A stretch of 64,000 bases of DNA. It comes from VRUE01 sp035997045 (GTDB lineage: Bacteria > Actinomycetota > Thermoleophilia > Solirubrobacterales > 70-9). The stretch covers positions 1-64,000 of the forward strand of contig DASYIY010000071.1 of NCBI GenBank assembly GCA_035997045.1, given 5' to 3'. The notes beneath the pieces are model-generated. The model searched no databases. It was not told the DNA's origin and was given only the letters and a program-made list of their open reading frames with translations. How positions within the stretch are numbered: the first letter of the stretch is position 1; every line of letters starts with the position of its first letter. Of the stretch, positions 59,396 through 64,000 are shown piece after piece. Both the position numbers and the translations under genes were made by a program.

Positions 59396-60472
59396 GTGAA
59401 GGCCACCGCGAAACTGCACGAGCTGGGCCAGAGCCTTTGGCTCGACAACATCACCCGCACGATGCTCGACGACGGCACGCTTGCCGGCTACATCGAGGAG
59501 CTCTCGGTCACCGGGCTGACCTCGAACCCGACGATCTTCGACAAGGCGATCTCCGGCGGCGATACCTACGACGAGCAGATCGCCGAGCTGGTCCCGCGTG
59601 GCCTCTCGACCGAGGAGATCTTCTTCGAGCTGGCGATCGCCGATCTGCGCCGCGCCACCGACCTCTTCGCCGGCGTTCACGAGCGCACCGACCACGTCGA
59701 CGGCTGGTGCTCGCTGGAGGTTTCCCCGAAGCTCGCCGACGACACGGGGGCGACGATCGAGCAGGCGGCGAGGCTGCACGCCGAGGCCGAGCGCGACAAC
59801 CTCTACATCAAGATCCCTGGCACCAAAGCCGGCCTCGGGGCGATCGAGGAGTCGATCTTCGCCGGCATTCCGGTCAACGTCACCCTGCTTTTCGACCGCG
59901 AGCAGTACCTTGTCGCCGCCGACGCGTACATGAAGGGGATCGAGCGTCGGATCGAGGCCGGGCTCGACCCCAACGTTGCCTCGGTCGCCTCGCTCTTCAT
60001 CAGCCGCTGGGACGTCGCCGTCTCCGACGAAGCGCCGGACGAGCTGCGCAACCGGCTCGGCGTGGCGGTCGGCGGCCGCGCCTTCAAGGCCTACCACGAG
60101 CTGCTCGATTCCGAGCGCTGGCAGCGACTGCTCAACGAGGGCGCCCGCGCCCAGCGCCTGCTCTGGGCCAGCACCGGGACCAAGGACCCCGATGCCTCCG
60201 ACGTCCTCTACATCGAGGCTTTTGCCTCGCCCTTCACGGTCAACACGATGCCCGAGCCGACCCTGCTCGCCTTCGCCGACCACGGCGAGGTGGGCGAGCC
60301 GCTGCCGCCCGACGGCGGCGACGCCGAGGAGGTCCTGGCCAAGTTCGGCGAAGCGGGGATCGACGTCGATGCGCTGGCAACGCGCCTCCAGGACGAGGGG
60401 GCGGAGGCCTTCGTCAAGTCCTGGAACGAGCTGCTGAAATCGATCGAGTCCCAGGTCGGGGCGCGCGCGTGA
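59396..60472 (+). CDS. tal: Transaldolase
   Basis: 358 residues from a GTG with GAAGGGAG as ribosome site. Catalytic barrel motifs GLTSNPTIFDKAI, then YIKIPGTKAGL with the Schiff-base Lys; SVASLFISRWD and QRLLWASTGTKDP are also conserved. Exchanges three-carbon units in the nonoxidative pentose phosphate branch. Its TGA overlaps the GTG of pgi (GTGA). Confidence 0.96.
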   Translation: MKATAKLHELGQSLWLDNITRTMLDDGTLAGYIEELSVTGLTSNPTIFDKAISGGDTYDEQIAELVPRGLSTEEIFFELAIADLRRATDLFAGVHERTDHVDGWCSLEVSPKLADDTGATIEQAARLHAEAERDNLYIKIPGTKAGLGAIEESIFAGIPVNVTLLFDREQYLVAADAYMKGIERRIEAGLDPNVASVASLFISRWDVAVSDEAPDELRNRLGVAVGGRAFKAYHELLDSERWQRLLNEGARAQRLLWASTGTKDPDASDVLYIEAFASPFTVNTMPEPTLLAFADHGEVGEPLPPDGGDAEEVLAKFGEAGIDVDALATRLQDEGAEAFVKSWNELLKSIESQVGARA

Positions 60473-62109
60473 GCGACGGGCCGGCGTTGCGCCGCCAGCC
60501 CGCCTGGCAGTCGCTGCAGAAGCATTACGAGGAGATCAAAGGCACGCACCTGCGCGATCTCTTTGACGCCGACCCCCAGCGCGGCGAGCGCCTGATCGCC
60601 GACGGGGCCGGCCTCCACCTCGACTTCTCCAAGAACCGGATCACCGACGAGACGCTGATGCTGCTCGGCGCGCTGGCCAAGGAGTGCGGGGTCGAGGAGC
60701 GTCGCGAAGCGATGTTCGCCGGCGAGCACATCAACGTCTCCGAGGACCGCGCCGTGCTGCACGTGGCGCTGCGAATGCCGCGCGAGCGCTCGCTGATCGT
60801 CGACGGCGTCGACGTGGTCAAGGAGGTGCACGAGACGCTCGACCGCATGGCCGCCTTCGCCGAGCGCGTCCGCTCGGGCGAGTGGAAGGGTCACACCGGC
60901 AAGCCGATCCGCAACGTGGTCAACGTCGGCATCGGCGGCTCCGACCTCGGCCCGGTGATGGCCTACGAGGCGCTGCGCCACTACTCGCGCCGCGAGATGA
61001 TCTTCCGCTTCGTCTCCAACGTCGACGGCACCGATTTCGCCGAGTCGACCCGCGACCTCGATCCAGAGGAGACGCTCTTCGTCATCTCCTCGAAGACCTT
61101 CACCACGCTGGAGACGATGACCAACGCCCGCAGCGCCCGCGAGTGGTCGCTGGCGGGGCTCGGCGGCGACGAGGCGGCGGTCGCCAAGCACTTCGTCGCC
61201 GTCTCGACCAACGCCGACGAGGTCGCCAAGTTCGGTATCGACACCGAGAACATGTTCGGCTTCTGGGAGTGGGTGGGTGGCCGCTACTCGATGGACGCGG
61301 CGATCGGCCTCTCGACCATGCTGGCGATCGGCCCGGCCCGCTTCGAGGAGATGCTGGCCGGCTTCCACGCAATGGATGAGCACTTCCGCGAGGCGCCGCT
61401 GGCAGAGAACCTGCCGGCCCTGATGGGCCTGCTCTCGGTTTGGTACAGCGATTTCTTCGGTGCCCAGACCTGCGGCGTCTTCCCCTACGACCAGTACCTG
61501 CACCGCTTCCCCGCCTACCTGCAGCAGCTGACGATGGAGTCCAACGGCAAGCACGTCACATTGGATGGAGCCCACGTCGACTACGACACCGGGGCGATCT
61601 TCTGGGGCGAGCCGGGGACCAATGGCCAGCACTCCTTCTACCAGCTGATCCACCAGGGCACGCGCCTGATTCCCTGCGACTTCATTGGCTTCTTCCACTC
61701 CAACAACCCGCTCGGCAACCACCACGATCTGCTGATGTCGAACGTGTTCGCCCAGAGCGAGGCGCTCGCCTTCGGCAAGACGCCCGAGCAGGTGCGGGCC
61801 GAGGGCACCCCGGAGGAGGTCGTGCCGCACCGCGTGATGGAGGGCAACCGCCCCTCCAACACGATCCTCACCGAGCGCCTCGATCCGCATACGCTGGGCA
61901 CCCTGGTCGCGCTCTACGAGCACAGCGTCTTCACCCAGGGCGCGATTTGGGGGATCGATTCCTTCGATCAATGGGGAGTCGAGCTGGGCAAGGCCCTTGC
62001 GGTCGCGATCATCCCCGAGTTGCAGGCCGGCGAGGAGCCGAAGCTCCGCCACGACAGCTCGACCAACGCGCTGATCCGTCGCTACCGCAGCGCCCGCCGC
62101 GGGGAGTAG
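60469..62109 (+). CDS. pgi: Glucose-6-phosphate isomerase
   Basis: 546 residues from GTG 60469, overlapping the tal stop; the longer frame upstream is a tal shadow. Signature VNVGIGGSDLGPVMAYEAL, the SIS regions SSKTFTTLETMTN and ESNGKHVTLDG, and HSFYQLIHQGTRLIP are present. Converts glucose 6-phosphate to fructose 6-phosphate, closing the pentose phosphate cycle. Confidence 0.97.
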   Translation: MSDGPALRRQPAWQSLQKHYEEIKGTHLRDLFDADPQRGERLIADGAGLHLDFSKNRITDETLMLLGALAKECGVEERREAMFAGEHINVSEDRAVLHVALRMPRERSLIVDGVDVVKEVHETLDRMAAFAERVRSGEWKGHTGKPIRNVVNVGIGGSDLGPVMAYEALRHYSRREMIFRFVSNVDGTDFAESTRDLDPEETLFVISSKTFTTLETMTNARSAREWSLAGLGGDEAAVAKHFVAVSTNADEVAKFGIDTENMFGFWEWVGGRYSMDAAIGLSTMLAIGPARFEEMLAGFHAMDEHFREAPLAENLPALMGLLSVWYSDFFGAQTCGVFPYDQYLHRFPAYLQQLTMESNGKHVTLDGAHVDYDTGAIFWGEPGTNGQHSFYQLIHQGTRLIPCDFIGFFHSNNPLGNHHDLLMSNVFAQSEALAFGKTPEQVRAEGTPEEVVPHRVMEGNRPSNTILTERLDPHTLGTLVALYEHSVFTQGAIWGIDSFDQWGVELGKALAVAIIPELQAGEEPKLRHDSSTNALIRRYRSARRGE

Positions 62110-62119
62110 GCTCGCCGAC

Positions 62120-63517
62120 ATGCCCTCGCTCGACGCGCTCCCGTTGGCAGCGTCGGCATCGAACCTGCTCGCCGCCCGCGAGCAGATGGCCTTCACCCTC
62201 GCCTTCCACATCGTCCTCTCCTGCCTCGGCGTCGCCCTGCCGGCGATGATCCTGATCGCCAACTACATCGGGCTGAAGCGCGGCGACGACGCGGCGATGG
62301 AACTTGCCCGCCGCTGGTCCAAGGCGATGGCGGTGACCTTCGCCGTCGGCGCCGTCACCGGCACCGTGCTGAGCTTCGAGTTCGGTCTGCTCTGGCCCCA
62401 CTTCATGGACCGCTTCGGCTCCGCCTTTGGCATCGCCTTCGCGGTCGAGGGGCTCTTTTTCTTCACCGAGGCGATCTTCCTGGCGATCTACATCTACGGC
62501 TGGAAGCGGCTCGGTGGCTGGGCGCACTTCTGGTCCGGGGTGCCGATGGTGGTAACGGGGATCGGCGGCGCCTTCTCCGTGGTCGCCGCCAATGCCTGGA
62601 TGAACCAGCCGCAGGGCTTCACCCTCGACGCCGCGGGAAAGGTCGTCGACACCGCCCCGCTCAAGATCCTCTTCAACCCGGCCACCGGCTACGAGGTGCC
62701 GCACATGATCCTCGCCGCCTACATGGTGGTCGGCTTCCTCGTCGCCTCGATCTACGCCGCCGGGATGCTGAAGGGACGGCGCGACCGGCTGCACCGGCTC
62801 GGCCTGCTGATCCCGCTGACGATCGCCTGCATCGCGACGCCGGTCCAGCTCTTCGTAGGCGACACCGCGGCCCGCGAAGTAGCCGATCACCAGCCGGCCA
62901 AGTTCGCCGGCATGGAGTGCATCCAGAAGACCGGTACGCACCAGACCGAGTACGTCGGCGGCGTCTGCACCGGCGACGGGGTGAAGGGAGCGATCCCGAT
63001 CCCCGACCTCGACTCTTTCCTGGTCGGCTTCAGCAGCGACACCAAGGTCACCGGCCTCGCCGACATCTCGGCCGACGAACGGCCGCCCGCCAACACCCTG
63101 CTGCACCTCGCCTTCGATGGCATGGTCGGCATCGGCACCGCCCTGCTCGCGCTCGGCGCCTGGCTCGCCTTTGTCTGGTGGCGTCGCCGCGACATCCCGC
63201 AGACGCCCTGGTTCCTGCGCGCCGTGGCGATCTCCGGCGCCGGCGCGATCCTCGCCCTCTGGGCCGGCTGGATCGTCACCGAGGTCGGTCGCCAGCCCTG
63301 GATCGTCCAGGGCTACATGCGCACCACCGAAGCGGTGACCGACGCCAAGGGGATCTGGTTCAGCTTTGCCCTCGTCCTCCTGCTCTACGCGGCGATCGGA
63401 ACGATCGCGATCGTCGTCCTGCGCGGCATGTCGCGACGCTGGCGCGAGGGTGGCGTGGAGCCGGACGGCGGCACTCCCTACGCGCCGCCGGCGGCTAGCG
63501 GGGAGGCGGGAGCGTGA
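62120..63517 (+). CDS. cydA: Cytochrome bd oxidase subunit I
   Basis: 465 residues, multi-span. Haem and quinol features: REQMAFTLAFHIVLSCLG with a haem ligand His, GTVLSFEFGLLWPHFM, FFFTEAIFLAIYIYGWKRL and the Q-loop region KFAGMECI. The short Q-loop suggests the cyanide-insensitive (CioA-like) branch. Quinol:O2 oxidoreductase of the respiratory membrane. Starts 10 bp after pgi and overlaps cydB. Confidence 0.93.
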   Translation: MPSLDALPLAASASNLLAAREQMAFTLAFHIVLSCLGVALPAMILIANYIGLKRGDDAAMELARRWSKAMAVTFAVGAVTGTVLSFEFGLLWPHFMDRFGSAFGIAFAVEGLFFFTEAIFLAIYIYGWKRLGGWAHFWSGVPMVVTGIGGAFSVVAANAWMNQPQGFTLDAAGKVVDTAPLKILFNPATGYEVPHMILAAYMVVGFLVASIYAAGMLKGRRDRLHRLGLLIPLTIACIATPVQLFVGDTAAREVADHQPAKFAGMECIQKTGTHQTEYVGGVCTGDGVKGAIPIPDLDSFLVGFSSDTKVTGLADISADERPPANTLLHLAFDGMVGIGTALLALGAWLAFVWWRRRDIPQTPWFLRAVAISGAGAILALWAGWIVTEVGRQPWIVQGYMRTTEAVTDAKGIWFSFALVLLLYAAIGTIAIVVLRGMSRRWREGGVEPDGGTPYAPPAASGEAGA

Positions 63518-64000
63518 CCCGCGCCGACGTCTGCGCCGCGATCCTCTGGGTTGGCGCGACCTTCTACGCGCTCTTCGGCGGCGCCGACTTCGGCGCCGGT
63601 TTCTGGGACCTCCTCGCCGGCGATGCCGAGCGCGGCGAGCGGCCGCGCGCCATGATCCAGCGCTCGCTGACCCCCGTCTGGGAGGCCAACCACGTCTGGC
63701 TGATCTTCATCCTCGTCGTCCTCTGGACCGCCTTCCCGCCCGCCTTCAGCGCCGTGATGACGACCCTCTACGTGCCGATCGCCCTGGCCGCGGTCGGGAT
63801 CGTCCTGCGCGGCTCGGGCTTCGCTTTCCGCAAGTCGATCGAGAGCCTCGCCGGTCGCCGCGCCGCCGGCGCCACCTTTGCCGTCTCCTCGTTGCTGACG
63901 CCGTTCTTCATGGGCGCCACGGTCGGGGCGATCGCCGCCGGCAACGTGCCGGGGGACGGCAACGGCGCGCCCTTCTCGAGCTGGCTGGCACCGCTGCCGC
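63514..64000 (+). CDS. cydB: Cytochrome bd oxidase subunit II (3' partial)
   Basis: GTG at 63514 overlaps the cydA stop (GTGA); 162 codons are visible and the gene runs off the window. MTRADVCAAILWVGATFYALFGGADFGAGFWDLL is the family's first helix, followed by PVWEANHVWLIFILVVLWTAFP. The missing C-terminal two thirds must hold the remaining helices. Partner of CydA. Confidence 0.93.
   Translation, partial: MTRADVCAAILWVGATFYALFGGADFGAGFWDLLAGDAERGERPRAMIQRSLTPVWEANHVWLIFILVVLWTAFPPAFSAVMTTLYVPIALAAVGIVLRGSGFAFRKSIESLAGRRAAGATFAVSSLLTPFFMGATVGAIAAGNVPGDGNGAPFSSWLAPLP

Overview
The window is high-GC bacterial DNA with densely packed, frequently overlapping genes, many GTG/TTG starts and large shadow reading frames. 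Gene content (LtrA, paired P450s, an FHA protein and a propeller-bearing Ser/Thr kinase, MobF relaxase, EfeO remnant, hotdog and SRPBCC proteins) fits an actinobacterium, and I infer a Thermoleophilia/Solirubrobacterales-like lineage. This is inference from gene style; no rRNA is present to confirm it.

Layout: 1-2701 holds the end of a DrrAB-type ABC exporter, an SDR and a small membrane protein. 2755-12480 is a decayed integrative mobile element inserted at the 3' end of an intact tRNA-Ser(UGA), with an imperfect copy of the tRNA 3' half at the far end and short GTGCCACCG repeats inside both ends. It carries a DnaC/IstB-like zinc-finger ATPase, a HicB-like antitoxin, two small unknown genes, a 5'-truncated tyrosine integrase placed head-to-head with a 5'-truncated and frameshifted MobF relaxase, and a lower-GC SIR2-NTPase gene that looks like a phage-defence sensor/effector with an altered Walker A motif. 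12539-24883 holds general metabolism (MFS, lactone oxidase, D-threonine aldolase-like protein, two P450s, pyruvate kinase, enoyl-CoA hydratase, thioesterase), tRNA-Ser(GCU), tRNA-Arg(ACG) and a candidate short structured transcript. 24880-36891 holds a Vps62-like membrane protein, a DHA2 exporter and a LIV-type uptake cluster (binding protein, Rieske oxygenase, LivF, fused LivM-LivG, LivH, GntR regulator), then an aldo/keto reductase. 36888-46446 holds LtrA, MFS, MBL hydrolase, SRPBCC, PQQ-propeller, GH26-like, ureohydrolase and RecQ genes.

From 46466 to the end lies a central carbon locus: an efeO pseudogene, zwf, gnd, pgl, an XRE/nucleotidyltransferase pair with a clear palindromic operator, a berberine-bridge type oxidase, rpiA, an FHA protein, a secreted propeller protein, a Ser/Thr kinase, then tkt-tal-pgi and cydAB (cydB runs off the window). 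zwf, pgl, gnd, rpiA, tkt, tal and pgi together supply nearly the whole pentose phosphate pathway; only ribulose-5-phosphate epimerase is not seen.

The most unusual non-coding content is three kinds of intergenic palindromes. Four copies of a ~45-nt hairpin begin GGTGCAACG. Two ~110-nt elements share a conserved asymmetric core but have completely different, internally perfect outer stems, as expected for a structure kept by compensatory change, and both abut the stop codon of the preceding gene. A third, unrelated 49-nt hairpin occurs once. No CRISPR array or rRNA was seen.
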